The notes beneath the pieces were generated by a model. It was not told the origin of the DNA. It searched no databases and saw only the letters and a list, made by a program, of their open reading frames with translations. From Bog-473 sp963850095 (GTDB taxonomy: Bacteria > Actinomycetota > Acidimicrobiia > Acidimicrobiales > RAAP-2), in assembly GCA_963850095.1 (NCBI GenBank), contig CAWKJX010000005.1:248001-312000 (forward strand): a stretch of DNA of 64,000 bases. Reading direction: 5' to 3'. The position numbers and the translations under genes are program-made. Each line of letters opens with the position of its first letter. Within the stretch, counting starts at the first letter, position 1. Below, in pieces: positions 1 to 7,594 of this stretch.

Positions 1-101
1 CCCGGCTGATAGCTCGGGTCCGCGACCACCATGGGCCGGCCCTGATCCTCACCGGAGCTGTCAGAGTCCGATCCCGCGGATATACGGGCGAAGGAGCTCA
101 C

Positions 102-2033
102 ATGAGCACAACCGCGATAGCCGACTATGCGCTCCTTTCGGACCGGCACAGTGCAGCGCTCGTCAGCCGGGACGGGTCGATCGACTGGTTGTGCTTCCCG
201 CGTTTCGACAGCCCGTCGATCTTCGGTCGTCTCCTCGGTGACGAGGCGGGCCACTGGTCGATCCGGGCCGCCGGCTCTACGCACGTGACACGGCGCTACC
301 TGGACCGCACCATGGTGTTGGAGACCACCTTCCGCACGCCGACGGGTACGGTCGCCATCAGCGACGCCCTGGCCACGGGTGAAGGCAACCGGGGGCATCA
401 GCTCGGCAAAGACGCGCCGCATCTTCTGTTGCGGCGTGCGACATGCCTCCACGGAGAGGTCGACTTGCACCTGGAGTACGTCCCGCGCCCCGAGTACGGG
501 CTCGTCTTTCCCCTGTTCGACCCGGTCGAAGGCGGGCTCGCCGCGTTCGGGGGCGCCGACGTGCTGGTCCTCTCTTCTCCGATGCCCCTGGACGTCGGTC
601 AGTCGTCGGCCTCGGGCGACCTCCACCTTCGCCGTGGCGAGAGTGCTGGCTTCGCCCTGCACCACAGGAAGCGCGCCGAGACGGGCTCCGCCACGGTCTG
701 GAGCCAATCCGAGATCGCCGCCCGGTTCGAAGACACCGTCTCGGCCTGGGAATCGTGGTCGGAGCTCCACCAGGCGTACGTGGGTCCGTGGCGAGACCTC
801 GTGCACCAGAGCGGACGGGTGCTCCAAGCCCTCTCCTTTGCGCCGACCGGCGGCATCTGCGCGGCCGCGACCACGTCGCTGCCGGAGACGGTCGGCGGAA
901 CCCGGAACTGGGACTACCGCTACTCCTGGGTCCGGGACGCTTCCTTCACGATCGAGGCTCTCTGGGTGGCGGCGTGCCCCGACGAAGCAAACGAGTTCTT
1001 CGATTACGTGACCACCTCCGCGGCCGGCTCGCTCGACCGGGGCGGCGACCTGCAGATCATGTTCGGCATCGGTGGCGAACGGGACCTGACGGAGAGGGAG
1101 CTGCCTCACCTGGAGGGATGGCGACATTCCGCGCCGGTCCGCGTCGGAAACGGTGCCTGGAGCCAGCGCCAGCTCGACGTGTACGGCGAATTTCTCAGCG
1201 CCGCCTATCGGCTCTCGGACCACCTCTTCGACAGCTCCCGACGGGTGGGTCCGATGGCCGCCCCTGACAAGTGGGGCGCGCCTCCCGACCTGGCCCCGGC
1301 GACACGACGGTTCTTCGTCCAACTGGCCGATACCGCCGCCCGACGCTGGCAGGAGAAGGACCAAGGGGTCTGGGAGGTTCGGGGCAAGCCTCGCGACTTC
1401 TTGTACTCCAAGCTGATGTGCTGGGTGGCACTCGATCGGGCCGTTTCCCTGGCGGAGCACCTCGACGCGTCCGACCGGGTCGAGGACTGGAAACGGACCC
1501 AGGCCAAGATCCGTGAGGCGATCCTGACCAAAGGCTGGAGCGACCGGGCCAATGCCTTCACCCAGTCCTTCGGCTCCGACGAGCTCGATGCCTCCAATCT
1601 CATGCTGCCACTGGTCGGGTTCCTTCCAGCTGACGACCCCAGAGTGCTGGCCACGATCAACGCGACCGAAGAACGGCTCACCGACGAGCGGGGACTCGTC
1701 TACCGGTACCGGTCCCACGACGGCCTCGACGGCCAAGAGGGCACCTTCCTCCTGTGCACCTTCTGGCTGGCCCAGGCCCTGGCCCGGGCCGGGCTGACGG
1801 ACCGGGCCCGCATCGTTTTCGAACGGGCGGCAGCCTTCGTCAACGACATCGGCCTGCTGGCTGAGGAGGTCGATCCCGTCAGCTCAGAGCTCTTGGGCAA
1901 CTTTCCCCAAGCCTTCAGCCATATCGGGCTCGTCAACGCGGCCTGGGCTATTTCCGAGACCGAAACCAAAAAGAAACCACCTCCTGAGAAAGCTGTCGGC
2001 CCGTCGGGTGCGTCGGATCGAACTCCGGCGTAA
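102..2033 (+). CDS. GH15 glucoamylase/trehalase-like glycoside hydrolase
   Basis: A 643-residue cytoplasmic protein of glycoside hydrolase family 15, with the trehalase-like N-terminal beta domain (about residues 1-215) followed by the (alpha/alpha)6 catalytic domain. Visible family marks are NWDYRYSWVRDAS near residue 268, an HLEGW segment near 335 that carries the probable general acid, and GLLAEEVDP near 585 that carries the probable general base. It should hydrolyse an alpha-glucoside such as trehalose or a short alpha-glucan; the two activities cannot be separated from sequence. No signal peptide is seen. An AAGGAG ribosome binding site at 91-96 fixes the ATG start. The last 20 residues are a charged, probably disordered tail. 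Confidence 0.9.
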   Translation: MSTTAIADYALLSDRHSAALVSRDGSIDWLCFPRFDSPSIFGRLLGDEAGHWSIRAAGSTHVTRRYLDRTMVLETTFRTPTGTVAISDALATGEGNRGHQLGKDAPHLLLRRATCLHGEVDLHLEYVPRPEYGLVFPLFDPVEGGLAAFGGADVLVLSSPMPLDVGQSSASGDLHLRRGESAGFALHHRKRAETGSATVWSQSEIAARFEDTVSAWESWSELHQAYVGPWRDLVHQSGRVLQALSFAPTGGICAAATTSLPETVGGTRNWDYRYSWVRDASFTIEALWVAACPDEANEFFDYVTTSAAGSLDRGGDLQIMFGIGGERDLTERELPHLEGWRHSAPVRVGNGAWSQRQLDVYGEFLSAAYRLSDHLFDSSRRVGPMAAPDKWGAPPDLAPATRRFFVQLADTAARRWQEKDQGVWEVRGKPRDFLYSKLMCWVALDRAVSLAEHLDASDRVEDWKRTQAKIREAILTKGWSDRANAFTQSFGSDELDASNLMLPLVGFLPADDPRVLATINATEERLTDERGLVYRYRSHDGLDGQEGTFLLCTFWLAQALARAGLTDRARIVFERAAAFVNDIGLLAEEVDPVSSELLGNFPQAFSHIGLVNAAWAISETETKKKPPPEKAVGPSGASDRTPA

Positions 2034-2209
2034 TCGCGGTCACCATCAGCTTCTCGATCGATCTCACTGACGGGTCCGGGCACCGGCTTCGCGGTTTGGT
2101 CTCACTTCGTTCGCGAAGCGGACACGGGCGACCAGGGGCAGGCCCCGGCCAGGGCGGCTGCGGGCCGCCTTCGCTATGGTGACCCGCTTGTAGAGGGGTG
2201 CCTCGTCAG

Positions 2210-2434
2210 ATGAAGGCAGGAGCGGTGCGGAGCCAGCATTACCCGGTTGTCAGAAGCCGAACGGATGGCCGCTGGACGGTCGTCTGTCCCGAGTGTCAGC
2301 GGGGCCACGAGGGTGTGCCGATAGGCATCGGAATACCGCTGGAGTCCCGGCTGGTCGCGGTGCTCCTGATGGAGAACCACGCCGGCGTCGGCCGGCCGGG
2401 CGCTCAGGGCTCGAGGGACTTGGCCAGCACGTAG
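2210..2434 (+). CDS. Small conserved cysteine-motif protein, function unknown
   Basis: A 74-residue protein with the pattern GRWTVVCPECQ, then PIGIGIPLESRLVAVLLMENH. I believe similar small proteins occur in actinobacteria, but I cannot name a function. The single CPEC pair could be half of a zinc site shared in a dimer. An AGAGGGG stretch at 2192-2198 suits the ATG at 2210 better than the in-frame GTG at 2198, which overlaps it. It lies just outside the candidate tRNA-Ala island. Confidence 0.5.
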   Translation: MKAGAVRSQHYPVVRSRTDGRWTVVCPECQRGHEGVPIGIGIPLESRLVAVLLMENHAGVGRPGAQGSRDLAST

Positions 2435-2625
2435 ATGCCGGGACTGACCTACCGCTTCGCTCGGTCGACGCCTACGCAGTGACATCCCTCGGAGCGCGCA
2501 AATCCTGCCCACTGAACCATGGGCATGAGCTCGCCCCGGAGTGAGGGGCTGATGGCGCAGGCGACGGCCGAGTCGTGATTCGTCTTCTGGTTTGCTGCGA
2601 CCCAGGGCTCCTTCAATGGGCTTGG

Positions 2626-2642
2626 TTGGTGGAGGTGATGGG
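2626..2642 (+). repeat. Candidate att site, partial copy of tRNA-Ala 3' end
   Basis: Sixteen of 17 bases match 7379-7395, the 3' end of tRNA-Ala(GGC) with its encoded CCA, in the same orientation. The pair brackets 4.7 kb that ends in a tyrosine recombinase relic. The match is short, so this is suggestive only. Confidence 0.35.
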
Positions 2643-2825
2643 CGCCACGATCCTCATGACTGCCCGGCACCCATGAGCCGATTCGGGCCTCGGCGTTTTG
2701 CAGCACATTCGGCCTTCAGACCAGGTCAAGGGGTATTTCTCTGTGTCCCTGGCTGAACGCTCGAGACCCCCTTCATTCGACTTGCTACGCCAGGAGGACG
2801 CAGGAACAGCCGACCGAGCGCCCGG

Positions 2826-2845
2826 CGGTCGAGGGACGCCGAAGG
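2826..2845 (+). repeat. 20-bp direct repeat, left copy
   Basis: This is identical to 4013-4032. In both places GGGAC inside the repeat is followed about 35 bases later by GTCCC (2872-2876 here), so each copy could form one arm of a stem. The two copies bracket the SGNH-fold gene. Confidence 0.55.
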
Positions 2846-2982
2846 GCGTGCGAGGAACGAAGCGAAGCGAAGTCCCGAACGAGACTCGAGAGCGTAATGT
2901 CGGAGGACGCCATCGCAGGTGGCCACGCCGAACCAGACTCGCTCGCAGGCACGCTCAAAAGGTCACAGAGAAACCAGAGATA

Positions 2983-3987
2983 GTGAACAGAAACCGGCAT
3001 CGCTGCCTCATTACCGGCACAGTCGCCTTGGCGATGATGATCGTGACGACAGCGTGGGGATCTGCCTCCACCGCGACCGGAGCGGCGTCACCACGACGGG
3101 CACCGTCGGTGGCGTCGACGGCTCAGGTGCTTCAAGCCGTCTCTGCCGCGCCGAGCATCACCTCCGTGCCGAGTGACTTGACTCCGTCGGTGAAGAATGC
3201 CGGGCAGGGCCCTTATCTGACCCTTCTTGACCAGAGCGGATGCAATCCGGCTGTTACGGCTTCGACAGTTGGAAAGTGTGTGTTCGGCGACCCGAAGGGT
3301 TCAAAGACGATCGTGCTGCTCGGCGACCAGCGAGCCGGCATGTGGTTCCCCGGGTTTGACGAAATGGCCAAGGCGGCGCACTGGAAGCTCGTGGTGCTCA
3401 TGAAAACGGTCTGTCCCGCCGTCGATCTCAGCTTCTGGAACTGGAGCACGAGCAGCGCCTACACCGCCTGCGACCAGTGGCACCAGTACGTGACGACCAG
3501 GATCAACAAAATGGATCCCGCGGTGGTCGTCTTCACCAGCTGGTGGCATGGAGACGGGATCGTTCCGGGCCAGGCCCCTTCCGATACACAGTGGCTGTTC
3601 GGACTGGCACAGATGGTGAGATTGATCACGTCGCCCGGGACCAAGAAGGTCATTTTGGGGGATATCGCATACCTGACCCAGGTCGGGCCCACGTGCCTGG
3701 CTGCCAATGCGGTCAACGTACAAGCGTGTTCGACACCTGCGAGCGAAGCGGCCTTGGCCGACCATGAGCAGACACTTCAAGCAGCGGCTCAGGGAACCGG
3801 TGCTCTGTACGTTCCGACGATTCCCTGGCTCTGCTCGTCGACGTGCACGGCGGTGATCGGGAAATACCAGATCTACGCCGATTCTTCTGACATCACCAGC
3901 GACTACGCGGCTTACCTGCAAGGTGCCATAGCAGAGGCGTTGCGGCCGGTGATGGGTGTCGCAGCGCGACCTCGCTCGTCGCATTGA
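2983..3987 (+). CDS. Secreted SGNH-hydrolase-fold protein with degenerate active site
   Basis: The product is about 334 residues if it starts at the GTG at 2983, which places a positively charged N-terminus and a hydrophobic segment (about residues 8-22) as a signal peptide before a Thr/Ser-rich linker. The rest resembles the SGNH domain found at the C-terminus of OafA-type acyltransferases, with an IVLLGD block, WKLVVLMKTVCPAVD, DPAVVVFTSWW and a C-terminal YADSSDITSDYA block. The normal GDSHA nucleophile block reads GDQRA, and the C-terminal Asp-x-x-His is replaced by Asp or Ser. Catalysis by the usual mechanism therefore looks impossible, and a binding or structural role at the cell surface is more likely. 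The frame is open upstream to 2698, but that part is compositionally unlike a protein. Confidence 0.75.
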   Translation: MNRNRHRCLITGTVALAMMIVTTAWGSASTATGAASPRRAPSVASTAQVLQAVSAAPSITSVPSDLTPSVKNAGQGPYLTLLDQSGCNPAVTASTVGKCVFGDPKGSKTIVLLGDQRAGMWFPGFDEMAKAAHWKLVVLMKTVCPAVDLSFWNWSTSSAYTACDQWHQYVTTRINKMDPAVVVFTSWWHGDGIVPGQAPSDTQWLFGLAQMVRLITSPGTKKVILGDIAYLTQVGPTCLAANAVNVQACSTPASEAALADHEQTLQAAAQGTGALYVPTIPWLCSSTCTAVIGKYQIYADSSDITSDYAAYLQGAIAEALRPVMGVAARPRSSH

Positions 3988-4012
3988 CGGCCCTTCCGGG
4001 CTCACGCCAGGC

Positions 4013-4032
4013 CGGTCGAGGGACGCCGAAGG
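4013..4032 (+). repeat. 20-bp direct repeat, right copy
   Basis: Identical to 2826-2845 and followed by GTCCC at 4057-4061, which can pair with GGGAC at 4020-4024. It lies 25 bases after the SGNH-fold gene. The stretch 3988-4276 shows no other feature. Confidence 0.55.
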
Positions 4033-4276
4033 CGAGCGACGGAGTGCGCAGCGGGAGTCCCGCAGCGGCCCTTCATAGGCCGGACGATCTGGAGACGGAC
4101 CAATGGCAAAGGCCGGGCCGGCAGGACGGCCTGTGTGCACTCAAGGGTCGCCTCAGACCTCGAACTAGGGCCTCCGCCCCGGTCTGGAGACTGGCAACCT
4201 TGGAGCTTGGTGGTGGTCTCAGGAGCCCGGCGTTCAGAGATGCCCAAGTCTGCACCGTGTCACAGAGCACAGACGC

Positions 4277-5407
4277 CTACCCCGCGTTTTTGTCGACGAT
4301 CAGCGTCGCTGCCGCCGGACAGGCCTTTGTGAATCCGAAGAAGGGACCGAAATCGCGGGACGCCGCGAAGCCGGGAAAGTACAGGCCCGGAATGGACGAC
4401 TCGAAGTACTCGTCGAGCACTGGGAACCCATCGACAACGGCAATGTCCGAGATGAGGGAACGTAGGTAGGGAACGTTCGCCAGTTCGGCCTTGTACCCAG
4501 TGGCAAAGATCACCCGGTCCACACGGAGGCGTTCCCCGTTCGAAAGCGCCACCGCCGTGGCTCCGGGCCCAGCGGTTGCTCCGATGACCTGCGCATTGGG
4601 CCAGAGGTGGAAGCGGTCGCCGTGCAAGCGGGGAGGGAGCCACCACTCGAGCGTCATGCGACCGACCTCCCAGAACCTTCGCGCGATTTGCTCCTGGTCG
4701 GTCCGCGAAAGAGATCGCCACCACCCGGGGATCTTGATTGTGGCGTCCAGGTAGTCGTCAATGAAACGCCAGTTCACGCGCTCAAAGCGCGGTACGTCGT
4801 GGCGGTGGACGATGTCCACGCGCTGCACGTCATGCTCGCCCAGAAGTGCAGCCCACTCATAGGCACTCTGGCGGCCGCCAACGATGAGCACTCGCTGTTC
4901 AGCAACCTCGTCAAATCGGACAAAGTCGCTCGTATGCAAACCCAGGCCGGCTGGGAGCGCTCCGGCCCATTCCGGCAAGTAAGCGAAGTATCCGTTACCT
5001 GGCGCCGCGACGACCCGTTCAGCGCCGATCTGCGATCCGTCATCAAGTGACGCCACGAACTGTCCATTACGCTTTTCCAGGGCTGACACGAACTGATCAC
5101 GAATGGTGATCTGCTTTTGTTCCCGAAACCATGTTGCATAGTCGAGGAAGACGCCGATTGGGATCGGATCCAATTCGGTGGGAAGGAGCCCTCGTTCTTC
5201 GACGAATGCCTCGAAGGTATGCATGCCCGACGCATCGAGATGCCAATCGACTCCGGACCTGAGGAACATGCCAGCGGGCATATGGTCGGTCCAAAACCCC
5301 AAGGGGTGTCCCACAACGAGGGTGTCGATCCCGCGTTCACGGGCTCGAGCCGCAACCGCCAAGCCATATGGCCCCGCCCCCACTACCAACAACGACGTCG
5401 TGTCCAT
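4277..5407 (-). CDS. FAD/NAD(P)-dependent monooxygenase-like oxidoreductase
   Basis: A 376-residue flavoprotein. An N-terminal Rossmann motif (LLVVGAGPYGLAVAARA, about residues 5-21) binds FAD. A second dinucleotide site (VLIVGGRQSAYEWA, about 165-178) should bind NAD(P)H. The FATGY motif typical of flavin monooxygenases and lysine/ornithine N-oxygenases sits near 318. The substrate cannot be told. The ATG at 5407 is chosen because GAGGA lies a few bases upstream and the FAD motif follows immediately; the frame is open for 67 more codons upstream without protein-like character. It has no operon partner on the same strand closer than about 170 bases. Confidence 0.85.
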   Translation of the reverse strand: MDTTSLLVVGAGPYGLAVAARARERGIDTLVVGHPLGFWTDHMPAGMFLRSGVDWHLDASGMHTFEAFVEERGLLPTELDPIPIGVFLDYATWFREQKQITIRDQFVSALEKRNGQFVASLDDGSQIGAERVVAAPGNGYFAYLPEWAGALPAGLGLHTSDFVRFDEVAEQRVLIVGGRQSAYEWAALLGEHDVQRVDIVHRHDVPRFERVNWRFIDDYLDATIKIPGWWRSLSRTDQEQIARRFWEVGRMTLEWWLPPRLHGDRFHLWPNAQVIGATAGPGATAVALSNGERLRVDRVIFATGYKAELANVPYLRSLISDIAVVDGFPVLDEYFESSIPGLYFPGFAASRDFGPFFGFTKACPAAATLIVDKNAG

Positions 5408-5579
5408 GACTTCATCCTCTACCAGGAAGTGTGACCTCTCTTCACTTGTTCGGCCACATGCGCCATGTCGGACGGTCTGGAACACCCCTCGGTCACGGCG
5501 ACAACGAGCACTCCTCGGCACAAACCGTGTTGGCGGCGGCCATAAGGGTTCAGCTCTGGCGGTGCCAGGTGCGGGAAAG

Positions 5580-6176
5580 TCACTGCTCCTCTTTCGGGGA
5601 ACGCTCAATGACCTTGGTGATGCGCCTATCGGGCACCAACCAGACGACTGCTACCGCAACGTAGATCCCAATCGCTGCCCACGGCTCGACGAAGGCGAGG
5701 CCTACTGCGACCAGGTAGGCGAAGGCGGAGAGCCGACCCTTGCGATCGCTGCCGATAGCGACGGCCAACGAAGAATCCGGGCGGTGCAATGCGAGCAATG
5801 CCCGGGTGAGTAGGAAATACGCGATGGCAGAAAGAAGCAGGACCAGCCCATACACCACGACCGGCGCGGTGTCTCTCGGGTGCGCGCCGAACCACGCCGT
5901 TGCCGCCGGTGTCAGAGACAGTGAGAAGAGCAGCCCCATGTTGGCCCAGAGGACCCGGCTGTCGATGCGCTCCACAACCTGCATCAGATGATGATGGTTG
6001 TTCCAGTAGATGGCCAAGAACGTAAAGCTAAGTGCGTAAACGAGGAGCTTGGGCAACAGCGGCCTCAGGTCGCTGAACCCGCTGCCCGCGGGTGAACGCA
6101 GATCCAACACCATGATCGTCATGACAATGGCGATTACGGCATCGGTGAATGCCTCGAGCCTGCCCCTGGTCATCAC
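5580..6176 (-). CDS. TMEM175-family (DUF1211) potassium channel-like protein
   Basis: A 198-residue membrane protein with about six hydrophobic segments. The first carries FTDAVIAIVMTIMVLDL, the FSDAV-like signature of prokaryotic TMEM175/DUF1211 proteins, which form tetrameric potassium-selective leak channels. The HHHLM stretch after the second helix is also typical. It starts with GTG followed directly by ATG, and no clear ribosome binding site separates the two. The next gene upstream on this strand is another membrane protein, about 105 bases away. Confidence 0.85.
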   Translation of the reverse strand: MMTRGRLEAFTDAVIAIVMTIMVLDLRSPAGSGFSDLRPLLPKLLVYALSFTFLAIYWNNHHHLMQVVERIDSRVLWANMGLLFSLSLTPAATAWFGAHPRDTAPVVVYGLVLLLSAIAYFLLTRALLALHRPDSSLAVAIGSDRKGRLSAFAYLVAVGLAFVEPWAAIGIYVAVAVVWLVPDRRITKVIERSPKEEQ

Positions 6177-6281
6177 CTGAGCATCGCATATCGCGTAAAC
6201 ACAGCGGCTACTTCATCCCCATGGCCTGATCTGGCCATGCGCCCACTGAAGGCGTTCACTCAGGGTGAGACGATGCCTCCA

Positions 6282-6839
6282 TCACCGCATCCCCTCCGTG
6301 AACGTGTTCCGCACCCTCATCGAGGTGAGGACATAGCAGAGGCCGGCGAGATAAGGGAGCACGTCCACCACCGTCCCGACGGGGGACTTCGCTCCCATCA
6401 GATGCCACGACACAACGATCGACGCCGCCAAGATGTTGAAAGCAATGTTGTTGGCAATAGCAGATCGGCGCCTTCTGAACATCAATACGAACAAGACGAC
6501 CGTGTACACGGCACCAGCGATGTTCGTGAGCACGTAGTACAGAAGTGCACCCAGCGGCACGAAGGTGTGCAGGCCGGCAATCGGCGGGTTTGAGTAGATG
6601 ATGATCGATGCCACCGTCAATCCGAGCCCGTGCACGACGAGAAAGCCCAATACAACGATGTAGACCAATAACCACCCGGCGATGCCTTGCGGCTCCTCTT
6701 GAAGCGATGCCTTGAGGCGGAAGAGCACCGGACCGCCCGCGCCGCCGTATCCGGGCGAGCCCAATCCGCCGGCGTCCGCCAAGGTCACGGTGCTATCGAG
6801 AAGTGGTGTGCCCGGCGCCCGCTTTGACTCCTCTGCCAT
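6282..6839 (-). CDS. DUF2569-like integral membrane protein
   Basis: A 185-residue protein with a soluble 45-residue N-terminus and about four transmembrane helices. GIAGWLLVYIVVLG at the first helix and the ending YVLTSMRVRNTF match the pattern of DUF2569 proteins (GxxGWLL near the start of the helices, S.RVxNTF at the end). Function is unknown for the family. It lies upstream of the TMEM175-like gene on the same strand. Confidence 0.65.
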   Translation of the reverse strand: MAEESKRAPGTPLLDSTVTLADAGGLGSPGYGGAGGPVLFRLKASLQEEPQGIAGWLLVYIVVLGFLVVHGLGLTVASIIIYSNPPIAGLHTFVPLGALLYYVLTNIAGAVYTVVLFVLMFRRRRSAIANNIAFNILAASIVVSWHLMGAKSPVGTVVDVLPYLAGLCYVLTSMRVRNTFTEGMR

Positions 6840-6959
6840 CGAGAGAATGGTGAACCAACCTGAGCAGGATCACAATCAGGGAATACCCTGACGTCTCCCT
6901 GACCCCGATTTCGCACGGCTATCCGGCGTGGCAATGCTGATGAGTTTGGGCGTGGTCCT

Positions 6960-7341
6960 CTATGTCTGCTCCAGGCCCGGAGAGCCAGTCTCGGCCTCAC
7001 ACCCTCGCGGACTCCGGTGCGGATCTCCAACTGGCACCACAAGGTGTGGCAGCCGGCAGCCGAGCGATTCTCGGACTGCCGAAGCGGGCGACGCCCTACG
7101 TCCTGCGACACAGCGCCGCGAACCTGATGGCGCAACAAGGTGTCCCCGTGTCCGCTGCCGCGCAGCACTCGGTCACGACCGGAGATTTTCCTTCGCACGC
7201 ACGCGCACCTCTACCTGGAAGACGTGCGCGCCTGTCGCCGACGCAATGGACCGTGCCCGCACGGAGGTGATCAGTGAGTGCGCAGCGGACCGCGCGACAC
7301 CGATCGAGCTCGATGTCGCGCGGGGCAAATCCGTGGGCTGA
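6960..7341 (+). pseudogene. Decayed tyrosine recombinase (integrase) C-terminus
   Basis: A fragment with the C-terminal box of a tyrosine recombinase: PYVLRHSAANLMAQQGVPVS at about 7096-7155 contains the Arg-His pair. A frame change then follows, with IFLRTHAHLYLEDVRA at about 7193-7240 and a second frame change into VADAMDRARTEV. The nucleophilic tyrosine of the usual T-Y-A-H-L stretch reads histidine. The 5' two thirds of the gene are missing. It lies 38 bases from the 3' end of tRNA-Ala, the usual place for an integrase of a tRNA-integrated element. Confidence 0.7.
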
Positions 7342-7342
7342 G

Positions 7343-7362
7343 GGTCGGTTCTCGGAACGACC
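7343..7362 (-). terminator. Possible hairpin after tRNA-Ala
   Basis: GGTCG and TTC pair with GAA and CGACC around a TCG loop, with one bulged G. It lies 17 bases beyond the tRNA-Ala 3' end. There is no T-run, so a terminator role is uncertain. Confidence 0.25.
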
Positions 7363-7378
7363 ACTCTGACCAGGAAAT

Positions 7379-7395
7379 TTGGTGGAGGCGATGGG
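7379..7395 (+). repeat. Candidate att site inside tRNA-Ala 3' end
   Basis: This is the 17-base partner of 2626-2642 with one mismatch. It covers the CCA end and the 3' acceptor strand of tRNA-Ala, where tyrosine recombinases commonly integrate elements. Confidence 0.35.
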
Positions 7396-7456
7396 ACTTG
7401 AACCCACGAACCTCTTGACTGCCAGTCAAGCGCTCTACCAGCTGAGCTACGCCCCC
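7380..7456 (-). tRNA. tRNA-Ala(GGC)
   Basis: The reverse strand folds as a full cloverleaf: acceptor GGGGGCG with CGCCTCC, anticodon stem CTTGA/TCAAG around CTGGCAG (anticodon GGC), and a T-arm GTGGG/CCCAT. The third acceptor pair is G-U, the classical alanine identity element. CCA is encoded. Confidence 0.97.
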
Positions 7457-7582
7457 AGTGGCGGAGGTCAACGCTAGCAGTCGGGGCCACCTGCTCCGGT
7501 AGCCCCCGGGTCACCGTCGGGCCACGCTTCACGGCTCCCGCCGGGTCTGCAAACCCTGCTCAGAGCACGTGCCGGCCTCGCC

Positions 7583-7588
7583 TACCCT
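7583..7588 (+). promoter_or_regulatory. -10 box for leaderless leuS
   Basis: TACCCT is followed by exactly 6 bases and the ATG of leuS. This spacing places the transcription start on the start codon; no ribosome binding site is present. Confidence 0.5.
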
Positions 7589-7594
7589 GGTGGC

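Larger units (their letters stand above)
2435..2982. other. Non-coding stretch with a possible att relic and a repeat copy
   Basis: No convincing gene is visible in these 548 bases. The stretch holds a near copy of the tRNA-Ala 3' end (2626-2642) and one copy of a 20-bp direct repeat (2826-2845) that recurs after the next gene. It probably also contains the promoter of the SGNH-fold gene. Confidence 0.5.
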
